The notes: a model not told the origin generated them from the letters alone. Counted from the first letter of the stretch, positions 9,495 through 18,709 are shown. The stretch: DNA of 64,000 nt from an uncultured bacterium (GCA_934636825.1 CAKUBG010000001.1:286264-350263), one strand, 5' to 3'. Translations and numbers: made by a program.

Positions 9495-10709
9495 TTATTT
9501 AGCAGCAAACGGTTCCGGAGCAGCGAACTCGTTGGGATAGAACTTATGCAAAATAGCTTCAGCAATGCGTTTAGAAGCCAAACCATCACCATAGGGGCTA
9601 GAAGTTTTGGCCATGCGCTCGTGCACATCGTCGTGTTCCAAAATGTCAGAAGCTAAAGCAAAAACTTTATCTTCATCACAACCAGCCAAAACGGCATTCC
9701 CCGATTCGATACCTTCCGGACGCTCGGTAGTTTCTCTCAATACAACTACAGGCACACCTAAGGAAGGAGCTTCTTCTTGAATGCCTCCAGAATCGGTCAT
9801 AATTAAGTATGCCGAACGCATTAAACGCAATAAATTTGTATAGGGCATAGGTTCTAAAAGGTGGACTCTAGGCAAACCTTGTAAAGCAGGGCAAACAACT
9901 TCACGCACTTTAGGATTGGGGTGAACACTGAAAACTAACTCAATATCATCGAATTTTTCAGTTAAACGACGTAAGGCGCGGCAAATCTGGGCCATAGGCT
10001 GCCCCAAGTTTTCTCTTCTGTGAGTTTCGACTAAGACCATACGTCTACCAGAATTGGCTACAAAGTCCAAAGGATCGACTTTAGCCGCACTCACTTCCTC
10101 TTTGCAGGAAGCCACGGATTTCAAATCGGTGGGCACTCCCTCCGGCAAACCGGCAACAATAAGTTTAAGGGCGTCGGCTACAGTATTTCCAGTAATATAA
10201 GTATCCTTAAAAACCAAACCCTCTTGAGCTAAGTTATTGTAAGCCCACTTTGTGGGAGGAAATTGCATTTCAGCTAAACGAGAAAGCAAACGCCTATTCA
10301 TTTCCTCAGGGAAGGGATCATAAATTTTATCTGTACGCAAGCCAGCTTCAATGTGGCCAACGGGAATTTTCTGATAAAAAGCAGCCAAACCAGCTACAAA
10401 AGCGGTAGAAGTGTCGCCTTGCACTAAAACAATATCGGGGCGTTTCTCAAGTAAAACTGGCTCTAAACCTTGCAAAACACGTACGGTAATGCCAGTCAGA
10501 GTCTGATTGGCCTTCATAGTATTTAAATCTACATCAGGTTCAATGTGGAAAAGATCCAAAACTTGATCCAAAATTTCTCGGTGCTGAGCGGTAACTACGG
10601 TAGTAACCTTAAACTTGGGATTAGCTTTAAGCTCTAAAACTACCGGAGCCATCTTGATAGCTTCCGGGCGAGTGCCGAAAACAACCATAACGTGAATTAA
10701 ATTTTGCAC
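9495..10709 (-). CDS. wecB: UDP-N-acetylglucosamine 2-epimerase (non-hydrolysing)
   Basis: Interconverts UDP-GlcNAc and UDP-ManNAc in the cytoplasm to supply ManNAc for surface polysaccharides. Family motifs are all present: VVFGTRPEAIKMAPV at the N-terminus, VQGDTSTAF, GHIEAGLRT, PFPEEMNRRL, FSVHPNP and DSGGIQEEAPSLGVPVVVLRETTERPE. I chose the GTG that begins MQNLIHVMVVFGTRPE: it has GAGGAGAG about 7 bases upstream and lies just after the tagO stop. The pairing with tagO indicates undecaprenyl-linked glycan synthesis. Confidence 0.95.
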   Translation of the reverse strand: MQNLIHVMVVFGTRPEAIKMAPVVLELKANPKFKVTTVVTAQHREILDQVLDLFHIEPDVDLNTMKANQTLTGITVRVLQGLEPVLLEKRPDIVLVQGDTSTAFVAGLAAFYQKIPVGHIEAGLRTDKIYDPFPEEMNRRLLSRLAEMQFPPTKWAYNNLAQEGLVFKDTYITGNTVADALKLIVAGLPEGVPTDLKSVASCKEEVSAAKVDPLDFVANSGRRMVLVETHRRENLGQPMAQICRALRRLTEKFDDIELVFSVHPNPKVREVVCPALQGLPRVHLLEPMPYTNLLRLMRSAYLIMTDSGGIQEEAPSLGVPVVVLRETTERPEGIESGNAVLAGCDEDKVFALASDILEHDDVHERMAKTSSPYGDGLASKRIAEAILHKFYPNEFAAPEPFAAK

Positions 10710-10714
10710 TTTAA

Positions 10715-11698
10715 TTACTCTCCTCTGCAAGTCAAATAGAACAAGGCCAAACCACAAAGTCCAAAGGCCGTGTTAATGGCATAGATAATCAAAACAACTT
10801 GACGCTGATTTAAACCGAGACTCAACAAACGATGATGCAAATGGCCTTTATCAGCTTGGAAAATAGGCTTATGAGCCAGCAAACGACGTAAAATTGCAAA
10901 AGTAGTATCGAAAATAGGCACAGCCATTAAGAATATAGGCAACAAGAAAGCAAAAGTAGCAGTGCTCTTAAGTAAACCGATTATAGACCAGCCTGCAAAC
11001 ATAAGGCCGAAGAACAAGCTACCTGTGTCCCCCATGAAGATTTGCGCCGGGTTGAAATTATAACGCAAAAATCCCAAAGAGCAGCCAGCTAAACAAGCCA
11101 TAACCAGAGCAATTACGAACTGTCCCTTAAGCAAGCTGACGACAAAAAATACGGAAGCGACCGTTAAAGAAACGCCGGCCAAAAGACCGTCTAATCCGTC
11201 AATTAAATTCAATGCATTAGTGATACCGGCTATCCAAAAAAGCGTAACCAAGATACTTTGCCAAGTGCTTAAAAAGATAACTCCATACCAGGGCACGGTA
11301 ATATAGTCGATTTTGATACCGAAATAAAACATTACTAAACCGGTAACAAGTTGCAAAGCTAATTTGACTTTTGCAGGCATGCCATAGCGATCGTCAACCA
11401 TACCTACAACTAAGATAATTAAACCGCCCAGAGTCATACCGGTAAGCTGTGAAATTATGGCCGGAGTAACTGCTTCTCTAAATGATTGGGATAAACAAAT
11501 AACACTGGCTGTAGCTAAAAAATAGCCACCGGCAACACCTAAACCGCCCCATAAAGGGATGGGCTGATGGTGCACCTTACGAGCATTGGGTTTATCCAGG
11601 GCGCCACAATAAACGGCTAAACGCTTTACCAGAGGCACCAAAAGCAAAGTATAAATAAACCCTAGCAAAAAAACTGCCAATTGGGCACGGACGGACAT
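10715..11698 (-). CDS. tagO: Undecaprenyl-phosphate GlcNAc-1-phosphate transferase
   Basis: Polytopic membrane enzyme of the MraY/WecA/TagO family. It attaches GlcNAc-1-phosphate to undecaprenyl phosphate, the first step of O-antigen, wall-glycan or capsule-type polymers. The 327 residues show DKPNARKVHHQPIPLWGGLGV, VGMVDDRYGM, NALNLIDGLDGL, FMGDTGSLFFG and the HLHHRLL motif that marks polyprenyl-phosphate GlcNAc-1-P transferases (WecA/TagO type) against MraY. First gene of the cluster leading through wecB to the ATP synthase. The choice between the names tagO and wecA is arbitrary. Confidence 0.93.
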   Translation of the reverse strand: MSVRAQLAVFLLGFIYTLLLVPLVKRLAVYCGALDKPNARKVHHQPIPLWGGLGVAGGYFLATASVICLSQSFREAVTPAIISQLTGMTLGGLIILVVGMVDDRYGMPAKVKLALQLVTGLVMFYFGIKIDYITVPWYGVIFLSTWQSILVTLFWIAGITNALNLIDGLDGLLAGVSLTVASVFFVVSLLKGQFVIALVMACLAGCSLGFLRYNFNPAQIFMGDTGSLFFGLMFAGWSIIGLLKSTATFAFLLPIFLMAVPIFDTTFAILRRLLAHKPIFQADKGHLHHRLLSLGLNQRQVVLIIYAINTAFGLCGLALFYLTCRGE

Positions 11699-11791
11699 CT
11701 TTCAGGCTCCTAATTCAGACAAAAAGTCAAACAGTCCAAAATGGTCGTTCTGCGCATATACGACGAATGTTAATTTCTGCCTTTGCAACGC

Positions 11792-11836
11792 AAAAAATAA
11801 TCGGCGCGGAGAAGTGTAGCTTATCACGCGCCGATT
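11792..11836 (-). terminator. Rho-independent terminator after the Ser/Thr kinase gene
   Basis: On the minus strand an AATCGGCGCG/CGCGCCGATT stem is followed by ATTATTTTTTG. It ends the kinase transcript before tagO. Confidence 0.75.
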
Positions 11837-11857
11837 GATAAAGGCATCATGCTGAGA

Positions 11858-13051
11858 TTACATTAAACTTATGCCCCAGCCTCCACCTTTACTGTCTTCA
11901 TAATCTTTAACAAAGCGCTTTATTAGAGCATCTATTTTTTGCTCCCAACCGGGATTGAGCGGGTTGACGCTGTCGAGTAAAACAGGAGATAAAATACCTT
12001 GTTTTTCGTAAAATTGCACACACATTTCGTCTAAATTTTTTACTACTCGAAGAGAAAATGGAGTAGAACAAGCCAGAGTAAACTCAAAAAAATCTAAATT
12101 TTGTGGCAAATACGAAGTATGACATTCGTTAGCATATTTTTGAATAAGATCATTGAGATAGAAATACAATCTATCACGTAATTTAACTACAGCATTTTCA
12201 AATTGTTCAGCTTGTCCATTTTCCGGCAAACTGACAAAAACTCCAGGCAAGCTCTTTAAATCGTTATACATAGCTTCAGCACTAGCATAGCGATCTTCCG
12301 GCCAAGTACCCAGAGAGTTCCAGATAATTTGTTGCAAATCTTCAGGAACTTTAACACCAAAGTCTTCAAAAGCTGGGAAGTCCCAATCTTTGGGTTTGCG
12401 ACCGGTAAGCAATTCATGCATTGTCGCTCCTAAAGCATAAAGATCGCTGCTGGGCTCAGGCTGTCCTTGCTGTTGCTCAGCAGGAGCGTAACCAGGAGTG
12501 CCAATCCAATAGCCATCTGCGGGGTTGGTTACTCTGGAGATACCAAAGTCAATCAGCATTAAACGCTGATCGCGACTGCGTACTAAAAGGTTGGAAGGTT
12601 TTATATCGCGGTGAGTAATAGCAGGATTGCGACTGTGCAAATACTTTAAAGCATCTAAAGTTTGTAAAGCCCAACCAACCACAGATTGTACTGGTAAGCC
12701 AGGGTTGCCTTCTTCTTTGAGAATAGTAGCCAAGTCTTTGCCTTCTATGTATTCCATAGCAAAGAAGAAAGAATTGTCGCAAATAAAAGAGCTGTAAATT
12801 TTGGGAATGCCAGGATGGTTTAAAGTTTGCATGACTTGCACTTCGGAAAGGAAGCGATCTATTGCCGCCTGACGTTCGGCAGAGCGAGCTGAAGAATCGA
12901 GCATTTGCTTTAAAGCGCAAAGCCGATCGTTGACCATACGATCTTTAACTTCATAGACAGCGCCCATACCGCCTGCCTTGATCGGCTTCACAACATAGAA
13001 ACGACCGTCCAGTAAAGTGCCGGGTTCTAAAGTAAAATCACCTGTATGCAT
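11858..13051 (-). CDS. Serine/threonine protein kinase, Hanks type, cytoplasmic
   Basis: The eukaryotic-like kinase domain occupies about residues 10-275: glycine loop AGGMGAVYEV, catalytic Lys in CALKQML, THRDIKPSNLLV catalytic loop, IDFGISRV (DFG), and GTPGYAPAEQ activation-loop end. All catalytic residues are present. No membrane helix or PASTA repeats are seen, so it is cytoplasmic, unlike PrkC/PknB. The last 120 residues form an unrecognised domain. I placed the start at the ATG of MHTGDFTLEPG because the kinase fold begins soon after; its ribosome-binding site is poor. It stands alone between an IS605-like element and a terminator. Confidence 0.88.
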   Translation of the reverse strand: MHTGDFTLEPGTLLDGRFYVVKPIKAGGMGAVYEVKDRMVNDRLCALKQMLDSSARSAERQAAIDRFLSEVQVMQTLNHPGIPKIYSSFICDNSFFFAMEYIEGKDLATILKEEGNPGLPVQSVVGWALQTLDALKYLHSRNPAITHRDIKPSNLLVRSRDQRLMLIDFGISRVTNPADGYWIGTPGYAPAEQQQGQPEPSSDLYALGATMHELLTGRKPKDWDFPAFEDFGVKVPEDLQQIIWNSLGTWPEDRYASAEAMYNDLKSLPGVFVSLPENGQAEQFENAVVKLRDRLYFYLNDLIQKYANECHTSYLPQNLDFFEFTLACSTPFSLRVVKNLDEMCVQFYEKQGILSPVLLDSVNPLNPGWEQKIDALIKRFVKDYEDSKGGGWGISLM

Positions 13052-13152
13052 TGCTTTGGATATTAACCGCCCTTTGCTGCTCGCGCCAATATACTCATCT
13101 CTTACCCATAATGGCACGAGACAAACACATCGGATATACAAACCTTATTTTG

Positions 13153-13340
13153 GTGAACGTACTCCCGTCTACAGAGACGGAAGCTTCCTGATCACGCGCA
13201 AGCTATCTTGTACTTTGCCAAAAAGGCAACAACTTGCGCTTTATTCACAGGCCTAAATTTCCGTGCGACCCACGGTATCTTCCTGAAGTAACTTCGCCAC
13301 TTCCACCTTTATCCCCCACCTGTGAAGCGGGGGACTTAAG
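13153..13340 (-). mobile_element. Miniature IS200/IS605-type element (no transposase)
   Basis: About 190 bases that match the remnant at 6355-6520 over most of their length on the minus strand. One side has a CCCCCGCTTCACAGGTGGGGG hairpin and the other has the terminal hairpin ending in CGGGAGTACGTTCAC. Between them the TnpB tail reads DTVGRTEI-stop-ACE-stop, so the coding frame is broken. Hairpins at both ends suggest a miniature element mobilised in trans by an IS605 transposase. It fills the 300 bases between the kinase gene and mlaD. Confidence 0.65.
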
Positions 13341-13351
13341 GCGAAATAAGG

Positions 13352-14827
13352 TTAGAAGCGTTTACCGGCACCTATAACCGGAGCACTGTTATGTTTATCA
13401 GTAACATCACGTACACCGCCGTAAATATACCAGTCGGCAGGCAAAACAACTTTGCCCAAAACGTCAACTTTTATATCACGCGGATCATATACATCCAACG
13501 ACGTTTCCAAACGCTTATCAAAGAACCAAGCATCGGCGCCCACACCAACTTTGGAGCGTACAATACCACCGCGCAGCCGCCAATTATCCCAGGCTTTGCC
13601 AGCTTGCAAATTGAGCAAATTCTCATTACCTATGGAATCGAGACCGACTCTGAAAGTAAGCGGCCCACCGTAAGGGAAGAGCCAAGCATTGGCGTTGGTA
13701 GAAAGTTGGCCATTGCTCATGTTGAGCTCTTCAGCTACATCACCTTGGAAGAGAGGACGATCTCCTTTGCTTAAGCCAGCGGGGAATTTATCAACGGCAC
13801 CCTCCACCTTTTGAGTTACGCGCTTAACCGATCCAGAAGCTTCGCGGACGTTGTGTACAGTTTCGCGCAAATCTTCTTGAACTTGAGGATCGCCGGTTAC
13901 TGTGCGAATATCTCCAGCAATTCCGGCCACTTCTTCACTGACTTTGCGGATATTAGCTGCAATAGCCAAAATATCGCCGCGCATTTGCGGATCGTCGGCA
14001 ACATTTTCTAACGCTGAAGCGGTATTTTTCAAGCTGGAAGACATCTGACGCAAGTTCATAACAATAGCATTCAAGTTGGAAGCATTGCCCTGAACCAAAT
14101 TATTTACTGTAGAAGTGGTATTTCTAACATTGTTGCCTATTTCAGCAGCATCGGAACGAAGCTGGGCTACGGTAGCAGAAGCGTTATCTATCACGTTTTC
14201 CATCGTACCGGCAATATTAGCCATGCGCACACGCAATTCGCTCATTAACTGACGAGCGTCACCGCTGGCATCTTTTAAATTGGTAGAAATATCTCTGATA
14301 TTGTTAACGGTAACTTTTACGTCTTTCTTAAAGGTGTCGTCACCGACTATTTCATTTAAAGCAGCGATGGAGCCGCGCAATTCTTCCATCAGTTGACTGC
14401 CCTCTTGAGCCAATTGTTCAAGAGAAATAGGAGTAGTTCCGATAACTACTTCATCAGCCGCAATAGGCTCAACTCCTTCAGGCACGGCGCCAGGCTTAAT
14501 ATCTAACCACTTATCACCCAAAATGTTGGAAGCTATAGTGTAGACAAAATAATCGGAGCTAAAAAGTTTGGCTCCATCGCGAGTAACTACGATAGTTACA
14601 TCAACGCGATTTTGAGAGTTAAGCTCGATATCAGAAACGTAGCCGATGCGTACACCGGAAAGATGTACCGACGAGCGGACTTGCAAGCCTTGAACATCAT
14701 CAAACATGACGTGATATTTTTCACCCACATCAGGCCCGACTTTACCAATTTGCAAGAAGACAAGGCCAAGCAGAATAAAGGCCACTACTGTCATCATGCC
14801 TACTCTTGCCGCAGGACTAAGCCCCAT
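13352..14827 (-). CDS. mlaD: MlaD-type MCE lipid transporter with C-terminal outer-membrane-barrel-like domain
   Basis: Substrate-binding component of an Mla phospholipid transporter. The 491 residues have an N-terminal membrane anchor (about 8-26), an MCE domain (about 37-115, with YHVMFDDVQGLQVRSSVHLSGVRIG), a long helical region (about 135-360), and a beta-rich C-terminal 110 residues (GPLTFRVGLDSIG, LRGGIVRSKVGVGADAW, YIYGGVRDV) ending in an aromatic residue (GAGKRF) like an outer-membrane protein. Classical MlaD is under 200 residues. The same layout is known for MlaD of the diderm Firmicute Veillonella, where it bridges both membranes. The ATG is chosen for its GGAGGG site. Confidence 0.88.
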   Translation of the reverse strand: MGLSPAARVGMMTVVAFILLGLVFLQIGKVGPDVGEKYHVMFDDVQGLQVRSSVHLSGVRIGYVSDIELNSQNRVDVTIVVTRDGAKLFSSDYFVYTIASNILGDKWLDIKPGAVPEGVEPIAADEVVIGTTPISLEQLAQEGSQLMEELRGSIAALNEIVGDDTFKKDVKVTVNNIRDISTNLKDASGDARQLMSELRVRMANIAGTMENVIDNASATVAQLRSDAAEIGNNVRNTTSTVNNLVQGNASNLNAIVMNLRQMSSSLKNTASALENVADDPQMRGDILAIAANIRKVSEEVAGIAGDIRTVTGDPQVQEDLRETVHNVREASGSVKRVTQKVEGAVDKFPAGLSKGDRPLFQGDVAEELNMSNGQLSTNANAWLFPYGGPLTFRVGLDSIGNENLLNLQAGKAWDNWRLRGGIVRSKVGVGADAWFFDKRLETSLDVYDPRDIKVDVLGKVVLPADWYIYGGVRDVTDKHNSAPVIGAGKRF

Positions 14828-14869
14828 TTTCACCCTCCATCGTTCTAGTTAAACGAAATAGTTCCATTA

Positions 14870-15721
14870 TTACTGTACCCTAATAGGCCCTTGTACACGG
14901 CCTTCACGGAATTGAACAACAAAGGGATCGTTAGTAGATTGGAACTCTTCTGGAGTACCCATCCAAATAAACTCACCTTTATTGAGCATAGCTATCTGAT
15001 GAGCGACCATTAAAGCGCCACGGATATCGTGAGTAACCACCACCGAAGTAGCTTTTAAACGGCGTTGCAAATCGCAAATAAGTTCATTGATAACCATCGA
15101 TAAAATTGGATCCAACCCGGTAGTAGGCTCATCATACAAAATGACATCCGGATCGGTAGCAATAGTTCTGGCTAGACTGGCTCTCTTTTGCATACCTCCA
15201 GAAAGTTGATTTGGATAAAGATGAGCCATTCCCTGAAGATCGACAATAGCCAACTTTTCGGCCACAATGCGTTGAATTTCTTGTTCGGAAAGACGTGTAT
15301 GTTCGCGCAAACCAAAAGCCACATTTTCACCGATACTAAGTGAATCAAATAGAGCGGGCATTTGGAAAACCATACCTATGCGCTTGCGAAGCTTATCAAA
15401 TTCTTTAGGTTCGAGTTTTAAAACATTCTGACCGTCTATGTATATTTCACCTTCATCAGGTTTTTGCAAACCGACTAGGCAGCGCAAAGTTGTACTTTTA
15501 CCTACACCTGACAATCCCATAATGGCCAAAGTATGGCCTCGCGGCACATCAAAGCTGACATTGCGTAAAATAGCCCGACCACCAAAAGAAACGGAAACAT
15601 TGCGCACAGAAATGGCCGGATCAGACATAGGACGACGCGGCCCCAGAACGCTATTCTCCATAGCAGGCTCGTTGGCAGTAGCCTGACTTTTTCCCGTACT
15701 GTTTTTTGCTAGATCTACCAT
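14870..15721 (-). CDS. mlaF: MlaF-type ABC transporter ATPase
   Basis: ATPase that powers the MlaFED phospholipid transporter at the inner membrane. Walker A is GLSGVGKST, the Q-loop GMVFQMPALFDSL, the signature LSGGMQKRASLARTI (the MQKR form typical of MlaF), and Walker B DVILYDEPTTGLDP, followed by VVTHDI. A 35-residue low-complexity N-terminus precedes the ABC fold. It lies between mlaE and mlaD on the same strand with gaps of 25 and about 40 bases. Confidence 0.93.
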   Translation of the reverse strand: MVDLAKNSTGKSQATANEPAMENSVLGPRRPMSDPAISVRNVSVSFGGRAILRNVSFDVPRGHTLAIMGLSGVGKSTTLRCLVGLQKPDEGEIYIDGQNVLKLEPKEFDKLRKRIGMVFQMPALFDSLSIGENVAFGLREHTRLSEQEIQRIVAEKLAIVDLQGMAHLYPNQLSGGMQKRASLARTIATDPDVILYDEPTTGLDPILSMVINELICDLQRRLKATSVVVTHDIRGALMVAHQIAMLNKGEFIWMGTPEEFQSTNDPFVVQFREGRVQGPIRVQ

Positions 15722-15746
15722 ACTAATTTTTCTTTCCCGATAATTG

Positions 15747-16526
15747 TTAGCTCACAGGGAAGAGCCACAACGACATAAGGTAGTTGCTTATGAAAATAAA
15801 TATAGTGGCATAAACCACACTAGAAGTAGTAGAAGCGCCTACTCCCGCTGCCCCTCGGCCGGTATTAAGCCCTTGATAACAAGCAATCAGCGCTACCTCA
15901 AATCCAAAAACTACGCCTTTAAGTAAGCCATAACTCACGTCGGAAAGAACCAGAAGGCGTTGAATGGAGTCCCAAAACACTTCGTAAGGGATATTAGCCG
16001 ATTGATAAGCAATTACAGCCCCACCCAAAGTTCCAAAAGTTAAAGAGAAAAGTGTAAGGATAGGCATCATAGTCACTAAAGCGATAAGCCTAGGCACAAC
16101 TAAATAGCGAATAGGACTGACAGCCATACACTTTAAAGCGGAAATTTGCTCGGTAACTTTCATAGTGCCTATCTCAGCCGCAATAGCCGAACCGGCCCGA
16201 CCGGCCACAACCACAGCGGTGAGCATGGGAGCAAGCTCACGAGCCATAGCAATAGCTACACCGCCGCCAACTACGCTGACAACTCCGTATTGCACAGCGA
16301 TATGAGCTAATTGCAAAGAGATAACCATACCGGCTGAAGTAGTAGTTAAAATTACAATAACTAAGGAATCTACTCCCAGGAAAGCCATCTGCTGCACAGC
16401 AAGTCCAAACCTAACAGCTCCCTTGGCTATGCCGGACAAGCATTCCATCAGCAGCATAAATAAGGCCCCGAGATAATCTAAAACTCCCAGAACCGTTCTG
16501 CCAATGTACTCAAAAAATAATACCAT
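15747..16526 (-). CDS. mlaE: MlaE-type ABC transporter permease
   Basis: Inner-membrane permease of the Mla system. The 259-residue protein contains the MlaE-family signatures ELAPMLTAVVVAGRAGSAIAAEIGTMKVTEQISAL and VVPRLIALVTMMPILTLF, and a C-terminal RGAAGVGASTTSSVVYATIFI segment. The start ATG of MVLFFEYIGRTVLG is preceded by GGGAAAG; 19 codons upstream are open but look non-coding. First gene of the mlaE-F-D operon; no mlaB or mlaC is present here, consistent with a bridging MlaD that needs no shuttle. Confidence 0.92.
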   Translation of the reverse strand: MVLFFEYIGRTVLGVLDYLGALFMLLMECLSGIAKGAVRFGLAVQQMAFLGVDSLVIVILTTTSAGMVISLQLAHIAVQYGVVSVVGGGVAIAMARELAPMLTAVVVAGRAGSAIAAEIGTMKVTEQISALKCMAVSPIRYLVVPRLIALVTMMPILTLFSLTFGTLGGAVIAYQSANIPYEVFWDSIQRLLVLSDVSYGLLKGVVFGFEVALIACYQGLNTGRGAAGVGASTTSSVVYATIFIFISNYLMSLWLFPVS

Positions 16527-16696
16527 CGTCACTTTCCCAATTGACGCAGTCGGGCGCCGTAGGTGACAAGAACAACGCAACACCCGCCTAATTTCAAACG
16601 CCTTCCTGTTTCACAGCCTAAGGCCTTCTCCCTGCCGAATTTTTGGCCATAGACCGTTTTTGAGAAATAGAAGAATAAGATACTGTCACTCACGAT

Positions 16697-16737
16697 AAAA
16701 AAAAGGGCCAATGCGTAGAAACGAACACACTGACCCT
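16697..16737 (-). terminator. Rho-independent terminator after dnaJ
   Basis: On the minus strand AGGGTCAGTGTG pairs over 12 positions (with wobbles) with CGCATTGGCCCT and is followed by seven T. It separates grpE-dnaJ from mlaE. Confidence 0.7.
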
Positions 16738-16769
16738 CTTATGAAATTTTTTCTGACAATCGTTACTTT

Positions 16770-17834
16770 TTACTTAGCCGGACAGAGCAAATCTAACCCT
16801 TTAAGTTGCTCTGGAGTAAGCTTCTCTGGCAATTTCACCATAAGGCGAGCCAAAATATTACCGGCTTCTCCTCTAGGGTTGGGTAATCCCAAACCGGTCA
16901 TACGTAACGTCTTGCCATTGGGAGTATTGGGAGCCACTTTTATAGATATAGACTTACCATTAGGCAACTTCAAGTCGGCACTCCCTCCCAAAAAAGCCTC
17001 TCTAAGCGACACCCACAAATCGCAACGCAAATCGCGTCCCTCTACCTTATAAGTAGAATCCGGAGCTATGCTGATCTTAAACATAATGTCGCCGCAAATA
17101 CCACCGCTGTTCTCACCACGCACTCTCACTTTAGAGCCGTTGGTTACGCCGGCAGGTACTTTCACGTCTAACGTGTGCGTCGCATTTACTTTACCGGTAC
17201 CTCCACACATAGTACATGGAGCGCCGTTAAAAACTCCGCTTCCGGAACATGAAGCGCACGCAGCCGGCTTGGAGATAGTTACAGACTTGGTTGTACCATT
17301 ATAAGCTTCAGCTAAACTGATAGTAAGCTCAGTTTCCAGAGGCTTGCTCGCCGCTGAGCTGCGACGAGAGCCACCACCGAAGCCACCAAACCCGGCACTA
17401 CTGCTACTGCGACGGGAGCCTCCGGAAGTGCCCATATTGTTGAAGAGCATTTCAAAGAACGGAGAATAACCCGAGCCGCCAAAAGAGGAACTAAAGTGAG
17501 CGCCGCCTCCCTGACTGCCCTGGGAAAATTGAGAGAATATATCTGAGAAATCGAAACCGCCTTGTTGGTAGCCACCAGCTCCATAAGGAGGCGTCTTACC
17601 ATCTTTGACATATTTCCATTGAGCACCGAACTGATCGTATTTAGAACGCTTATCAGGGTCGCCCAATACTTCGTAAGCTTCATTTACATCACGATATTTT
17701 AGCTCGGCATTTTTATCACCATGGTTCAAATCTGGATGATATTTTTTGGTAAGCTTACGGTAAGCTGATTTTATGTCTTTTTGACTGGCAGAACGATCTA
17801 CGCCTAAAATTTCATAATAATCTTTATAATCCAT
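16770..17834 (-). CDS. dnaJ: DnaJ-type co-chaperone with a reduced zinc-binding region
   Basis: Hsp40 co-chaperone that stimulates DnaK. The J domain (1-70) carries the HPD tripeptide in KYHPDLNHGD. A long Gly/Ser/Phe-rich region (about 80-165) follows, then a zinc region with only two CxxCxGxG motifs (CASCSGSG and CTMCGGTG) instead of four, then the C-terminal substrate-binding domains (LDVKVPAGVTNGSKVRVRGEN onward). At 354 residues it is shorter than classical DnaJ. Such a protein would bind one zinc and not two. It follows grpE by 62 bases with no dnaK between. Confidence 0.9.
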   Translation of the reverse strand: MDYKDYYEILGVDRSASQKDIKSAYRKLTKKYHPDLNHGDKNAELKYRDVNEAYEVLGDPDKRSKYDQFGAQWKYVKDGKTPPYGAGGYQQGGFDFSDIFSQFSQGSQGGGAHFSSSFGGSGYSPFFEMLFNNMGTSGGSRRSSSSAGFGGFGGGSRRSSAASKPLETELTISLAEAYNGTTKSVTISKPAACASCSGSGVFNGAPCTMCGGTGKVNATHTLDVKVPAGVTNGSKVRVRGENSGGICGDIMFKISIAPDSTYKVEGRDLRCDLWVSLREAFLGGSADLKLPNGKSISIKVAPNTPNGKTLRMTGLGLPNPRGEAGNILARLMVKLPEKLTPEQLKGLDLLCPAK

Positions 17835-17896
17835 AGCTTTAACCCCTCAATCTAAGGATGCGGAAAAGCTGTATCCACTATAAAAAAGTTCACCCA

Positions 17897-18493
17897 CTAC
17901 TTAGTGTTGCGAGCTACGCAAACCATGCTGGGACGCAAAACTCTATCGCCTATTTTGTAGCCTTTTTTAAACTCGTTTGATACCGTTTCATCGGGAAGTT
18001 CATCTGATTCTTCCATCATAACAGCTTCATGACAGGCCGGATCGAAAGCTTTACCTTTAGCCTCAATAGGAACAACAGCATAGCTCTCCATCATCTTGAC
18101 GGCATCTTTAAGAACTAACTCTACGCCCTGGCAAAGAGACTCAACCGTACCGCCTTTGCGGGAAGCCTCGATAGCCATCTCCAAATGATCGATAATAGGC
18201 AAAAGCTTGCGGAAGATGTCCTCTTTGGCACTGTCAACGCGGCGTTCGAAGTTGGCATCCATACGCTTGCGATAATTTTCAGTATCTGCAGTAACACGCT
18301 TAAGTTGCTCTTGTAAGCGATTTATCTCTTGATCTTTGGCTTCCAAAAGCTCTTGAGTGCTATGCTCTTGGTTTAATTCTTCATTTTTGGGTTGCTCGGC
18401 CTTCTCTTCAGCCTTAGCGGAAGCTCCCTCAACCTCTGCTTTGCTATCTTGCTCAGCAGCGTTGTGATTGTGTTTATGCTCTTTAGAAGACAT
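17897..18493 (-). CDS. grpE: GrpE nucleotide-exchange factor
   Basis: Exchange factor that releases ADP from DnaK. The 198 residues have an acidic disordered start, a long coiled coil (KDQEINRLQEQLKRVTADTENYRKRMDANFERR), a four-helix region and the C-terminal beta domain (VVPIEAKGKAFDPACHEAVMMEESDELPDETVSNEFKKGYKIGDRVLRPSMVCVA), which matches the family closely. The ATG of MSSKEHKH is chosen, with GGGAG upstream. Paired with dnaJ; dnaK lies elsewhere. Confidence 0.94.
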   Translation of the reverse strand: MSSKEHKHNHNAAEQDSKAEVEGASAKAEEKAEQPKNEELNQEHSTQELLEAKDQEINRLQEQLKRVTADTENYRKRMDANFERRVDSAKEDIFRKLLPIIDHLEMAIEASRKGGTVESLCQGVELVLKDAVKMMESYAVVPIEAKGKAFDPACHEAVMMEESDELPDETVSNEFKKGYKIGDRVLRPSMVCVARNTK

Positions 18494-18661
18494 GATACAG
18501 CTCTCCCACACTATAATCTTATGTAAATCTTAATCCCCCGCCTATCAATTTACCTTTTTAAAATGTTTAGTTCAAGTGAAAAAGAGAAACATATCTTCAA
18601 TTCTAACGTAAATCATATGGTGAGGAAACGCAGAGCAATTAAAAGTCAAAATGAATAAAAA

Positions 18662-18702
18662 AAAGAAGCTGTCACAAAATTTGCGGCAGCTTCTTTTCAA
18701 GG
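18662..18702 (-). terminator. Rho-independent terminator after the secreted 350-residue protein gene
   Basis: AAAGAAGCTG and CAGCTTCTTT form a stem; on the minus strand the right end is followed by a T run (the A-rich stretch just before 18662). It ends the transcript of the neighbouring minus-strand gene. Confidence 0.7.
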
Positions 18703-18709
18703 AAAATGT

